From Sphingopyxis sp. JAI108 (GTDB taxonomy: Bacteria > Pseudomonadota > Alphaproteobacteria > Sphingomonadales > Sphingomonadaceae): 64,000 bases of DNA. The DNA is taken from the NCBI RefSeq assembly GCF_013410105.1, contig NZ_JACCCJ010000001.1, positions 1,550,001-1,614,000 on the forward strand. The letters run 5' to 3'. The translations under genes and the position numbers were made by a program. Shown here piece by piece: positions 19,134-26,833 of this stretch (positions are counted from its first letter, which is position 1; each line of letters starts with the position of its first letter). Under the pieces are notes generated by a model. It had not been told where the DNA came from, made no database searches, and saw only the letters and a list, made by a program, of their open reading frames with translations.

Positions 19134-20291
19134 ATGCCCCGCCGAGCCGCCCGTGCCGCGCTGCCACTTCCCGATCTTGTGGTCCTCGTCCTTCAAGGGG
19201 GAGGCGCGCTTGGCGCCTTTCAGGCCGGGGTTTACGAGGCGCTGATCGAACTCGGTATCGAGCTCGACTGGGTCGCGGGCATTTCAATCGGCGCGGTCAA
19301 TGCGGCGATCATTGCGGGCAACGAGCGCGATCAGGCAGTCGGCAAGATGCGCACATTCTGGGAAGGCGTGTCGTCGGCGCTACCCTCTCTGCCGATCCCC
19401 GACAACGACTGGGCGCGCGAATGGTCTCACATGGCGGCGGCGGGGCAGGTGATGGCGTTCGGCGTTCCGGGTTTCTTCATCCCGCGCTTTCCGCCGCCCG
19501 CCTTCGCCGAACGGCAGACGCCCGAGGCGATCAGCTTTTATGACACGGCTCCTCTCGCGGCGACGCTGGACCATCTGGTTGACTGGGACCGGGTGAACAA
19601 CGGCAAGGTGCGGCTATCGGTCGGCGCGGTCGCGGTGGAGACCGGCAATTTTCGCTATTTCGACACGACATGCGACACGATCGATGCGCGGCATATTCTG
19701 GCGTCGGGCGCCTTGCCGCCGGGCCTGCCGCCGGTCGAGATCGACGGCCATTGGTATTGGGACGGCGGGCTCGTTTCGAACACCCCGCTCGAACATGTCG
19801 TCGCGGCGGCGGACGACGATATGCTGGTGTTCCAGGTCGACCTGTTTCCGGCCCGGGGCGAGCGGCCGCACGACCTCGAGCAGGCCTGGTCGCGCGAGAA
19901 GGACATCCGTTACTCAAGCCGCACGCGGCGGATTTCGGACGGGCTTGTGCGGCGGCGCAAGGAGCACCGGCTGATCGACCGAATGTTGCAAAAGCTGTCC
20001 GAAGAATATGCCGACCTGCCCGAGGTGAAGGCGGTGCGGAAAATGGTCGACTGCAAGGCGCTCAACCTCGTCCAGCTGATCCACGAGCCGCCTGCCTGGC
20101 AGACCGGCGCGCGCGATTTCGAATTTTCGCGTTCGACGATGGAGGTCAACTGGGCGCTCGGCCGCGACGCGGTCGAGGCGGCGATGAAGGACGGTCACCT
20201 ACTCGCCGACAGCATCGCCGAAGGGCGGTCGGACAGTTTCGCCGTGCAATCGAATGCATTGCGACCAAAGGGCCAAACCGACGTTTCTTAG
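19134..20291 (+). CDS. Patatin-like phospholipase with DUF3734 domain
   Basis: A protein of about 385 residues. The patatin domain shows the oxyanion loop QGGGALGAFQAG near 20-30, the nucleophile elbow GISIG (Ser near 51) and the catalytic Asp in WDGGLVSNTP near 210, so the Ser-Asp dyad is intact. The C-terminal third (RRKEHRLIDRMLQKL onward) matches DUF3734. Bacterial DUF3734 patatins are often linked to polyhydroxybutyrate or lipid turnover. The ATG at 19134 is preferred over a TTG at 19122. bdhA follows 41 bases downstream on the same strand, so the two probably act together in storage-lipid or hydroxybutyrate metabolism. Confidence 0.9.
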   Translation: MPRRAARAALPLPDLVVLVLQGGGALGAFQAGVYEALIELGIELDWVAGISIGAVNAAIIAGNERDQAVGKMRTFWEGVSSALPSLPIPDNDWAREWSHMAAAGQVMAFGVPGFFIPRFPPPAFAERQTPEAISFYDTAPLAATLDHLVDWDRVNNGKVRLSVGAVAVETGNFRYFDTTCDTIDARHILASGALPPGLPPVEIDGHWYWDGGLVSNTPLEHVVAAADDDMLVFQVDLFPARGERPHDLEQAWSREKDIRYSSRTRRISDGLVRRRKEHRLIDRMLQKLSEEYADLPEVKAVRKMVDCKALNLVQLIHEPPAWQTGARDFEFSRSTMEVNWALGRDAVEAAMKDGHLLADSIAEGRSDSFAVQSNALRPKGQTDVS

Positions 20292-20332
20292 GGGTCAGAA
20301 CCCCTTACTCTCCCCACCGAAAGGATTGCTCC

Positions 20333-21118
20333 ATGCGCCTCAAAGGAAAGACCGCCCTCGTCACCGGATCGACGTCGGGCATCGGGCTCGGCATCGCGAA
20401 GGCTTTTGCGGCCGACGGCGCGAACATCATCATCAACGGCTTCGGCGAGGCCGACGCGATCGAGACCGAGCGAAAGGGGCTGGAGGCGATCAGCGGCGGC
20501 AAGGCCGCCTATGAGGGCGCCGACCTGACCAAGCCCGAACAGATCGAGGGGATGTTCGCGCAAGCGGAGAAGGATTTCGGCGGGGTCGACATCCTCGTCA
20601 ACAATGCGGGGATGCAGTTCGTCTCGCCGGTCGAGGATTTCCCGGTTGAGAAATGGGACATGATCATCGCGCTCAATCTGACCGCGGCCTTCCATACGAT
20701 CCGCCATGCCGTGCCGATCATGCGCAGGAAGAAGTGGGGGCGGATCATCGCGACCGCCTCGGCCCACTCGCTCGTCGCCTCGCCGTTCAAATCGGCCTAT
20801 GTCACCGCGAAGCACGGGCTCGCGGGGCTGACCAAGACCGTCGCGCTGGAAGTTGCGGATGCGGGCATCACGGTCAATTGCATCAGCCCCGGCTATGTCT
20901 GGACGCCGCTGGTCGAAAACCAGATTCCCGACACGATGAAGGCGCGGGGCATGACGCGCGAGCAGGTGATCAACGATGTGCTGCTCGCGGGGCAGCCCAC
21001 CAAGCAGTTTGTCACGGTCGAACAGGTCGCGGCGCTCGCGTCGTTTTTGACGCGCGACGAGGCGGCCAACATCACCGGCGCCAATCTTAGCGTCGATGGC
21101 GGCTGGACCGCGGCCTGA
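20333..21118 (+). CDS. bdhA: 3-hydroxybutyrate dehydrogenase
   Basis: A 261-residue classical short-chain dehydrogenase that interconverts (R)-3-hydroxybutyrate and acetoacetate with NAD+. Visible are the nucleotide motif TGSTSGIG (residues 11-18), NNAGMQF, the catalytic Ser in the ATASAHSLVAS block, and Y156-x3-K160 (AYVTAKHG). The C-terminal block AGQPTKQFVTVEQVAALASFL followed by GANLSVDGGWTA is typical of BdhA. The ATG at 20333 is preceded by AAAGGA. The upstream DUF3734 patatin is likely co-transcribed. Confidence in the exact substrate is good because of the HSLVAS and QPTKQF signatures. Confidence 0.92.
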   Translation: MRLKGKTALVTGSTSGIGLGIAKAFAADGANIIINGFGEADAIETERKGLEAISGGKAAYEGADLTKPEQIEGMFAQAEKDFGGVDILVNNAGMQFVSPVEDFPVEKWDMIIALNLTAAFHTIRHAVPIMRRKKWGRIIATASAHSLVASPFKSAYVTAKHGLAGLTKTVALEVADAGITVNCISPGYVWTPLVENQIPDTMKARGMTREQVINDVLLAGQPTKQFVTVEQVAALASFLTRDEAANITGANLSVDGGWTAA

Positions 21119-21193
21119 CCTGCTCGACCCTTGAGCAATCTCCTTTGGCCTCCTAAGGTTAACCATCAAGGGGCCGGGGAGAAACGGAGAATC

Positions 21194-21841
21194 ATGGGTC
21201 GCACCATTTGGGTTTTGGCGGTGGCGCTTGGCGTCACCCTTGGCGCTTGCCGGACGGTGGTGCCACCTGTGCCGCCATCGTCGGCGGACACGCCGCCGGA
21301 TGCAACGGGCGGCTGGCGCGCGACCGCGACCGACGCCGACAAGGAACGGATCCGCGGCTGGTACAATAGCTGGCAGACGGCGCTGACCGACGCGCGCGCC
21401 AAGGGCTTTGGCGCGGATATCGACCGTGAGGGCGTGCTTCTCCAGCCGATGGCGGCGCTGCCGAACCCGCACCTGCCGGCGGGCGACTATCGTTGCCGGA
21501 CAATCAAGGTGGGGGCGCAGGGGCGGGGCGGCCTTTCCTATATCGCCTATGGCTGGTTCCGCTGCCGCGTCGCGCCCGAACAGGGGCTGTCGAGCCTCAC
21601 CAAATTGTCGGGATCGCAGCGGCCGGTCGGCCTGATCTTTCCCGACAATCTGAAACGCCAAATCTTCCTCGGCACGCTTGAGCTTGGCGACGAGAAGATG
21701 GCGATCAACTACGGCAGCGACCGGATGCGCGACATGGCGGGGCTGGTCGAGCGGATCGGCGACAATCGCTGGCGGCTTGTGCTGCCCGCCCCGGCCTATG
21801 AATCCATGCTCGACGTGATCGAACTCGTGCCGGCGGGCTGA
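21194..21841 (+). CDS. DUF4893 domain lipoprotein
   Basis: A 215-residue protein with a lipoprotein signal peptide (MGRTIWVLAVALGVTLGAC, lipobox LGAC at Cys19), so it should be lipid-anchored in the envelope. The mature region (DKERIRGWYNSWQTALTDARAKG, then LPNPHLPAGDYRCRTIKVGA and YGWFRCRV) matches DUF4893, a family found mainly in sphingomonads with no known function. Its two cysteines (YRCR and FRCR) could pair. The ATG at 21194 has GGAGA 3 bases upstream; an open frame from 21131 adds a non-signal-like stretch. It sits between bdhA and the M20 hydrolase, all on the plus strand. Confidence 0.85.
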   Translation: MGRTIWVLAVALGVTLGACRTVVPPVPPSSADTPPDATGGWRATATDADKERIRGWYNSWQTALTDARAKGFGADIDREGVLLQPMAALPNPHLPAGDYRCRTIKVGAQGRGGLSYIAYGWFRCRVAPEQGLSSLTKLSGSQRPVGLIFPDNLKRQIFLGTLELGDEKMAINYGSDRMRDMAGLVERIGDNRWRLVLPAPAYESMLDVIELVPAG

Positions 21842-21875
21842 CGAACAGCACAGGCAAACGCAAAACAGGGGAAAG

Positions 21876-23192
21876 ATGATGCGGATTTTATGGACGGGCG
21901 CGGCAGCGCTGGCTCTCGCTATGCCGGCGGCGGCGCAGACGCTGGGCGGCGAGGTTGAAAGGCAGATGCCGTCGTTGATGGCGATCTACCAGGATCTGCA
22001 CGCGCATCCCGAACTCAGCTTCATGGAGGTCCGCTCGGCGGGCATCCTCGCCGCCGAAGCGCGCAAGCTTGGCTTCAAGGTCACTGAAAGGGTCGGCGGC
22101 ACCGGCATCGTCGCGGTAATGGAAAACGGCCCCGGACCGGTCGTGATGGTGCGCGCCGACATGGACGGCCTGCCGGTGACCGAACAGACGGGGCTGCCCG
22201 GCGCGTCGAAAGTGCGCGTCACCACCAAGGAAGGCGTCGAAACGGGCGTGATGCACGCGTGCGGCCACGATACGCACATGGCCGCGTGGATCGGTGTTGC
22301 GCGGCTGATGGCGGCGAACAAGGCGAAATGGTCGGGCACGCTGGTGATGATCGGCCAGCCCGCCGAGGAGCGCGGCGCGGGCGCGCGGATGATGCTTGAG
22401 GACGGGCTTTATACGCGCTTTCCCAAGCCCGAATATGTGCTGGCATTCCACGACGCGGCGCAGTTTCCCGCGGGCAAGATCGGCTATACGCCGGGTTATG
22501 CACTCGCCAATGTCGACAGCGTCGACATATTGGTAAAGGGTGTCGGCGGTCACGGCGCCTATCCGCAGGCGACGAAAGACCCGATCGTACTGGCGAGCCG
22601 AATCGTCGGCGCGCTCCAGACGCTCGTGTCGCGCGAAATCAGCCCGCTCGACAGCGCGGTCGTGACCGTCGGCAGCTTTCATGCCGGCGCAAAGCACAAC
22701 ATCATCTCGGACGAGGCGCGGCTGCAACTGACGGTGCGCAGCTATAGCGACACGGTGCGCGAGCATCTGCTCGACGGGATCGCGCGCATCGCGAAGGGCG
22801 AGGCGATCGCCGCGGGCGTTCCCGAGGACCGCATGCCCGTGGTGACGGTGCAGAAAGACGAATATACGCCCGCGACTTTCAACACGGTCGATTTCACCCA
22901 GGAAATGGCCGCGTTCCTGAAAACGAGCTTTGGCGATGACCGCGTCGTGCAGATGCCACCGGTGATGGGCGGCGAGGATTTCAGCCGCTTCGGGCGCGAG
23001 GACAAGAGCATCAAGAGCCTGATCGTCTGGGTCGGCGGCGTGCCGCACGCCGAATATGATGCGGCTAAAAAGGAAGGGCGGACTTTGCCGAGCCTCCATT
23101 CGCCCTTCTGGGCGCCCGACGCGCCGGCGGTAATCTCTACCGCGACCGAAGCGCTGACGGCGATGACGATGAAGCTGCTGGCGAAGAAATAG
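21876..23192 (+). CDS. Secreted M20-family amidohydrolase (hippurate/IAA-amino-acid hydrolase type)
   Basis: A 438-residue metal-dependent amidohydrolase with a signal peptide (cut after AAA-Q). M20D motifs: LHAHPELSF, RADMDGLPVTEQTG, the metal ligands in MHACGHDTHMA, the PAEERGAGARMM glutamate pair, the dimerisation domain beginning GVGGHGAYPQATKDP, and MGGEDFSRFG near the C-terminus. These enzymes cleave N-acyl amino acids or similar amides. Export is common for this branch in sphingomonads. A purine-rich AGGGGAAAG precedes two adjacent ATGs. It is the last gene in the plus-strand run that begins with the patatin gene. Confidence 0.92.
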   Translation: MMRILWTGAAALALAMPAAAQTLGGEVERQMPSLMAIYQDLHAHPELSFMEVRSAGILAAEARKLGFKVTERVGGTGIVAVMENGPGPVVMVRADMDGLPVTEQTGLPGASKVRVTTKEGVETGVMHACGHDTHMAAWIGVARLMAANKAKWSGTLVMIGQPAEERGAGARMMLEDGLYTRFPKPEYVLAFHDAAQFPAGKIGYTPGYALANVDSVDILVKGVGGHGAYPQATKDPIVLASRIVGALQTLVSREISPLDSAVVTVGSFHAGAKHNIISDEARLQLTVRSYSDTVREHLLDGIARIAKGEAIAAGVPEDRMPVVTVQKDEYTPATFNTVDFTQEMAAFLKTSFGDDRVVQMPPVMGGEDFSRFGREDKSIKSLIVWVGGVPHAEYDAAKKEGRTLPSLHSPFWAPDAPAVISTATEALTAMTMKLLAKK

Positions 23193-23360
23193 CCGTCGAT
23201 CTGAAACCCGAATGGGAAATGGTGGGCAGTCGTTGGCGGACACGGAGCGGCTCGCCGATTCCGGGTGGGAGTTTTGAGGAGCATCCACTTTTGGGATCGA
23301 CGTGCCGACGAAACTTCAGCGCCCGCTTATTCCGATGCTCGATCGGGCCCCGCTGCCATT

Positions 23361-23377
23361 TCCCAATTAAATTGGGA
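23361..23377. promoter_or_regulatory. Perfect 17-base palindrome upstream of the LuxR-HTH gene (candidate operator)
   Basis: TCCCAATTAAATTGGGA is a perfect inverted repeat (8-base arms, central A) that ends 35 bases before the ATG of the LuxR-HTH membrane protein. It stands out because it is AT-rich in a GC-rich genome and lies in the only long intergenic gap (23193-23412) nearby. LuxR-type HTH dimers bind inverted repeats of this size, so autoregulation is a reasonable inference. Nothing else is recognised in that gap. Confidence 0.55.
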
Positions 23378-23412
23378 TGGACCTGATGTTGAGGCTGTGG
23401 TGAGCGAAGGAC

Positions 23413-24234
23413 ATGTCTGCCAATCAACCTGCTCCCGGCTTGTCCGCATGCCTTACCGACCGGGAAATGGAAATTTTGCGTCTGTTGGTCGCGGGGCATA
23501 CCGTCAAGACCATCGCCGCACGTCTGGGCCGTTCGGAAACCTCGATTAACGAGCGCCTGCGTTCTGCCCGCCGCAAGACTGGCGTCGGCAGCAGCCGCGA
23601 ATTGGCGCGGCTTCTGGATCTCCAAAAAACTTGTCACGAAAATATCGATCTTTCGGGACGGCGCTCGGCTGTGGAGGACTTGGCGCACACCGCAACCGTC
23701 GGGGTTCGCGGTTCGAAAGGAATGATCGTCATGCTCATCGCAATACCCCTGGCCGCCGTCGGATTGATCGTCGCGGCTAACCCGTCCGCCGACCAGATCG
23801 GCACATCGAGCGCCGTTCACGGCGCGGTATCGCAGCCGCCGTTGGCCGGAATCTGGGCGCTGGACGCATCGCTGATGCCCGAGGCGGAACGGCCTCAACG
23901 GGTGACGATGACGTTCCAGCCATCGCAAGACGGCAAATGGACAACGCGCGTCGAGACCGTGGCACCCGACGGCTCCAGCAAGTATTCGGAATCGACCGCA
24001 GCCCTCGATGGCGTTCCCGTGCCGATAACCGGTAATATGGGTTTCATCGATACCGTCGCGCTGCGCCAGCCCGCGCCGGACACGTTGGTCATGACGTTGG
24101 GAAAAGCGGGCACCCGGGTATCGACGCGCGTCTATACGGTCGCCAAAGATTTGAAATCCATGACCGAAACGATCGTGTGGTCGAGCGACAATCGTCAAAA
24201 ACTGGAAACGACGCATTTCAATCGTATCGATTGA
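23413..24234 (+). CDS. LuxR-type HTH protein with a membrane helix and extracytoplasmic domain
   Basis: A 273-residue protein in three parts. Residues about 12-70 are a LuxR/GerE helix-turn-helix (LTDREMEILRLLVAGHTVKTIAARLGRSETSINERLRSARRKTG). One membrane helix follows (MIVMLIAIPLAAVGLIVAA, about 103-122). Residues about 135-273 form an extracytoplasmic beta-rich domain (LAGIWALDASLMPEAERPQRVTMTF, then RVYTVAKDLKSMTETIVWSSD) resembling lipocalin-like ligand or activity-sensor folds, but I cannot name it. The layout is ToxR/CadC-like: DNA binding inside, sensing outside, in one chain. The AAGGA before the ATG is very close (1 base), so the start is slightly uncertain. No partner kinase is adjacent. 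Confidence 0.8.
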   Translation: MSANQPAPGLSACLTDREMEILRLLVAGHTVKTIAARLGRSETSINERLRSARRKTGVGSSRELARLLDLQKTCHENIDLSGRRSAVEDLAHTATVGVRGSKGMIVMLIAIPLAAVGLIVAANPSADQIGTSSAVHGAVSQPPLAGIWALDASLMPEAERPQRVTMTFQPSQDGKWTTRVETVAPDGSSKYSESTAALDGVPVPITGNMGFIDTVALRQPAPDTLVMTLGKAGTRVSTRVYTVAKDLKSMTETIVWSSDNRQKLETTHFNRID

Positions 24235-24431
24235 TCGCGGCTAGTTTCCACCGCCGGCATCGTGTGGCGTTTTGCCCAGATCAACCCCGGGGCGACGAAG
24301 AGACGCCGGCGCTCAAGCGAGTTGACGACAGCCCTCCCAACTTCGGCACCCCGGTCTTGCCCCGGGGGGCCGCTTTGTCCTTTTTCGCGACGTTGGAATG
24401 ATCCGTACAGCGGTAACCCTCCTCTTCGGTG

Positions 24432-25199
24432 TCAGTCCCACTTGAAGGCGTCGAAGCTGCCGCCGCGTCCAGCGCCTTCGGTGAAACGTTTTGCGCCCGC
24501 CGCCGCGCCCTCGCGCAAGGGGGCGACACCGGCGTGCGCTTCGTGCGCCAGTGCTCCTTCGATGTCGAAATCCCACTGGCGGTAGGCGCCGAGGCGGTCG
24601 CTATTCATGCAGATTTGGGGGAAGGCGGCGACCTGTTTCGCGAGCTCGACCGCCGCCGTGAGCGCGCTACCGTCGGGGACGACGCGGTCCGCAAGGCCGA
24701 TACGCTGCGCCTCTTCGGCCGCAACAGGGCGGCCGGTGAGGATCATGTCGAGCGCGCGGCCCTGTCCGACAATACGCGGCAGGCGGACGGTGCCGCCGTC
24801 GATCAGCGGCACGCCCCAGCGGCGGCAATAGACGCCGAAGACCGCGCTGGCGGCCGCGACGCGGAGGTCGCACCAGAGCGCAAGTTCGAGCCCGCCGGCG
24901 ACGGCATGGCCTTCTACCGCGGCGATCACCGGCTTTTCGAGCAGCATTCGCGTGGGCCCCATCGGTCCCGGCCCGTCGGGGTCGTAGCGCGTGGTGCCGA
25001 CGGCGCCGAGATCGAAGCCGGCGCAGAAATGGCCGTCGCTCCCGGTCAGGATCGCAACCTTGGCGGCTGCGTCGGTAGCGAAAGCGGAAAAAGTGTCGCG
25101 CAGCGCAATGGCGGTATCGGGGTCAACCGCATTGCGCTTTTCGGGGCGATTTATCGTTACGATCGTGACGGGCCCATCGCTTGCGATCTTAACGCTCAT
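24432..25199 (-). CDS. Crotonase-superfamily protein (enoyl-CoA hydratase-like) with non-canonical catalytic residues
   Basis: A 255-residue crotonase fold protein. The CoA-binding oxyanion regions are present (HFCAGFDLGAVG near 58 and EGHAVAGGLELALWCDLRVAA near 96-116). The two glutamates of enoyl-CoA hydratase are replaced: the first by Cys125 (FGVYCRRWGVP) and the second by Asp151 (RALDMILTG). It may therefore catalyse another reaction of the superfamily on an acyl-CoA; hydratase activity should not be assumed. A strong GGAGGAGGA lies 6-8 bases upstream of the ATG. It is monocistronic. The 197-base gap downstream (24235-24431) holds nothing I can identify. Confidence 0.85.
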   Translation of the reverse strand: MSVKIASDGPVTIVTINRPEKRNAVDPDTAIALRDTFSAFATDAAAKVAILTGSDGHFCAGFDLGAVGTTRYDPDGPGPMGPTRMLLEKPVIAAVEGHAVAGGLELALWCDLRVAAASAVFGVYCRRWGVPLIDGGTVRLPRIVGQGRALDMILTGRPVAAEEAQRIGLADRVVPDGSALTAAVELAKQVAAFPQICMNSDRLGAYRQWDFDIEGALAHEAHAGVAPLREGAAAGAKRFTEGAGRGGSFDAFKWD

Positions 25200-25440
25200 C
25201 GGGCTTCCTCCTCCATAATTCGCAGCGTGGCGCGGTGCGAGGGGACTTGCAAGCGGCGCGCTGCGACCCTAGATAAAAGAAATGCGGGCCGGGCCCCTCT
25301 GGCGTCGGCGGGATATTTTCCGCCACGTGATGTCGGACCGCATCGGGTGACACCGATGCTCTGGCCCTATCTCCCCCCTGTTTTCGGGGTCTCGGCGTCG
25401 GCGTCACCTGCTTGATTTCTCAATCAGGAGGCCCTTTGCG

Positions 25441-25635
25441 ATGACATTCAATCCCAATTTCTATCGGCTGACCGTACTGCATCGGCAGCTCGACGATGCC
25501 GAACGCCGCGAGATACGCCGGCGTGGTGCCGACCCATTTCGCTTGCTGCGCCTGAAAACGCTGAAGCTCGCGGTCAAGGAGCGGCTCGCAGCGTTGACCC
25601 TCCGGCCGTCGCTGCGCCCGACGCTAGCCCGCTAA
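25441..25635 (+). CDS. DUF465/YdcH-like small protein
   Basis: A 64-residue basic, helical protein. The sequence FYRLTVLHRQLDDAERREIRRRGADPFRLLRLKTLKLAVKERLAAL follows the DUF465 pattern (L..H..LD..I......D...L..LKK.KL.LKD.L), an antiparallel helical hairpin of unknown function common in proteobacteria. A good AGGAGG site lies 9 bases upstream of the ATG. TerC follows 66 bases downstream on the same strand, with a strong hairpin between. The 241-base gap before this gene (25200-25440) contains its promoter region and that of the divergent crotonase, but no motif I can name. Confidence 0.75.
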   Translation: MTFNPNFYRLTVLHRQLDDAERREIRRRGADPFRLLRLKTLKLAVKERLAALTLRPSLRPTLAR

Positions 25636-25652
25636 CCCCCAAAATGAAGATC

Positions 25653-25680
25653 GGGGGCGCTGCCGGAAGGCGGCGCCCCC
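25653..25680. terminator. Strong GC hairpin between DUF465 and terC genes
   Basis: GGGGGCGCTGCC pairs with GGCGGCGCCCCC (one G-T wobble, loop GGAA), a 12-base stem with a stable GNRA tetraloop. No T-tract follows, so it is more likely a processing, stabilising or attenuating element for terC than a classic terminator. Confidence 0.5.
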
Positions 25681-25701
25681 GGCATATCCAGGGAAAAGAC
25701 C

Positions 25702-26688
25702 ATGGAATTTCTGTTTGCCGACTGGCTGGGTACCCCGGCCTGGTTCTGGCTGTCGTTCCTTGCGCTCGTTGTGGCGCTGACCGCTTTCGACCTCGGGATC
25801 CTCAATAAGGAAAACAAGGAAATGGGGATAGGGGAGAGCCTGAAGCTCTCGCTGCTCTATATCGGTATCGCAACCGCATTCGGCGCGTGGGTCTGGGCCG
25901 CGAAAGGCGGCGAGGCCGGCCTCCAATATTATACCGGCTTCTTTATCGAGAAGGCGCTGTCGATCGACAATATCTTCGTCATCTCGCTGATCTTCACGAC
26001 GTTCGCGATCCCGCCGCGTTACCAGTATCGCGCGCTGCTGTGGGGCATCCTTGCCGTCATCGTACTCCGCGGCATCATGATCGCGGGCGGCGCGGCGCTC
26101 GTCACCGAATATGGGTGGGTGCTCTATATCTTCGCGGCGTTCCTTGTGTTTACCGGCGTGAAAATGCTGTTCGCAAGCGAAAAGCCGATGGACGTCGCGG
26201 GCAATCCGGTCGTTAAATGGCTGTCGCATCGGATGCCGATCACGAACGAGCTGCACGACGAGAAATTCTTCGTGCGTGTGCCCGATACAAAGACCGGCAA
26301 GATCGTGCTCGCCGCGACGCCCCTGTTCCTTGCGCTGGTGGTGATCAACCTTGCCGACCTCGTGTTCGCGGTCGACAGCGTGCCGGCGATCTTTGCGATC
26401 ACCACCGACACCTTCATCGTCTATACGTCGAACATCATGGCGATCCTCGGCCTGCGCGCGCTTTATTTCGCGCTGTCGGCGATGGTGCACCGGTTCCATT
26501 ACCTCAAATATGCGCTGGCGCTGGTGCTCGTCTTTATCGGGTCGAAGATATTCGTCGCCGATTTCATTCTTGGCGGCGACAAGTTCCCGCCGCTGGTCAG
26601 CCTTGGCGTGACGGTCGCGCTGATCGCGGGCGGGGTAATCTGGTCACTCGTCAAGACGCGCGGCGCAGCGGTAGCCGCGCCGCAATAA
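25702..26688 (+). CDS. TerC/Alx-family membrane protein
   Basis: A 328-residue integral membrane protein with about nine helices. It shows the TerC hallmarks GFFIEKALSIDNIFVISLIF and ADLVFAVDSVPAIFAITTDTFIVYTSNIMAILGLRALYF, each carrying the conserved acidic residues in membrane helices. TerC/Alx proteins export Mn2+ or protect against metal and tellurite stress, and some metallate exported enzymes. AGGGAAAAG lies just upstream of the ATG. It ends at a hairpin (26692-26724). The pairing with the upstream DUF465 gene may be transcriptional only. Confidence 0.92.
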   Translation: MEFLFADWLGTPAWFWLSFLALVVALTAFDLGILNKENKEMGIGESLKLSLLYIGIATAFGAWVWAAKGGEAGLQYYTGFFIEKALSIDNIFVISLIFTTFAIPPRYQYRALLWGILAVIVLRGIMIAGGAALVTEYGWVLYIFAAFLVFTGVKMLFASEKPMDVAGNPVVKWLSHRMPITNELHDEKFFVRVPDTKTGKIVLAATPLFLALVVINLADLVFAVDSVPAIFAITTDTFIVYTSNIMAILGLRALYFALSAMVHRFHYLKYALALVLVFIGSKIFVADFILGGDKFPPLVSLGVTVALIAGGVIWSLVKTRGAAVAAPQ

Positions 26689-26691
26689 AAA

Positions 26692-26724
26692 TGTCCGCCG
26701 GAAGCCATGGGCTTCCGACGGACA
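26692..26724 (+). terminator. Intrinsic terminator-like hairpin after terC
   Basis: TGTCCGCCGGAAGC and GCTTCCGACGGACA form a 14-base stem with one mismatch and a CATGG loop, starting 3 bases after the terC stop. A short T-run (GGCTTTCC) follows. It separates terC from the convergent aceA. Confidence 0.75.
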
Positions 26725-26833
26725 GGCTTTCCTCCCCAGGAAAGCTCGGGAGGCGCGGGGCGTTTGTGCAAGGCGCCCCGCGCCAAGAGGGTGGCGCGAG
26801 GGGGTGCAACGGGCCCCTCGCGCCGAACTCTAG

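Noticed and set aside
24281..24529. Small 82-codon minus-strand frame downstream of the crotonase
   Set aside because: Half of it overlaps the crotonase gene in another frame, it has no ribosome site and the product is low complexity. A real peptide is possible but not supported.
25200..25701. Possible manganese (yybP-ykoY) riboswitch before the DUF465-terC genes
   Set aside because: I looked for the conserved sequence blocks of this riboswitch and did not find them; only a plain hairpin at 25653-25680 is present.
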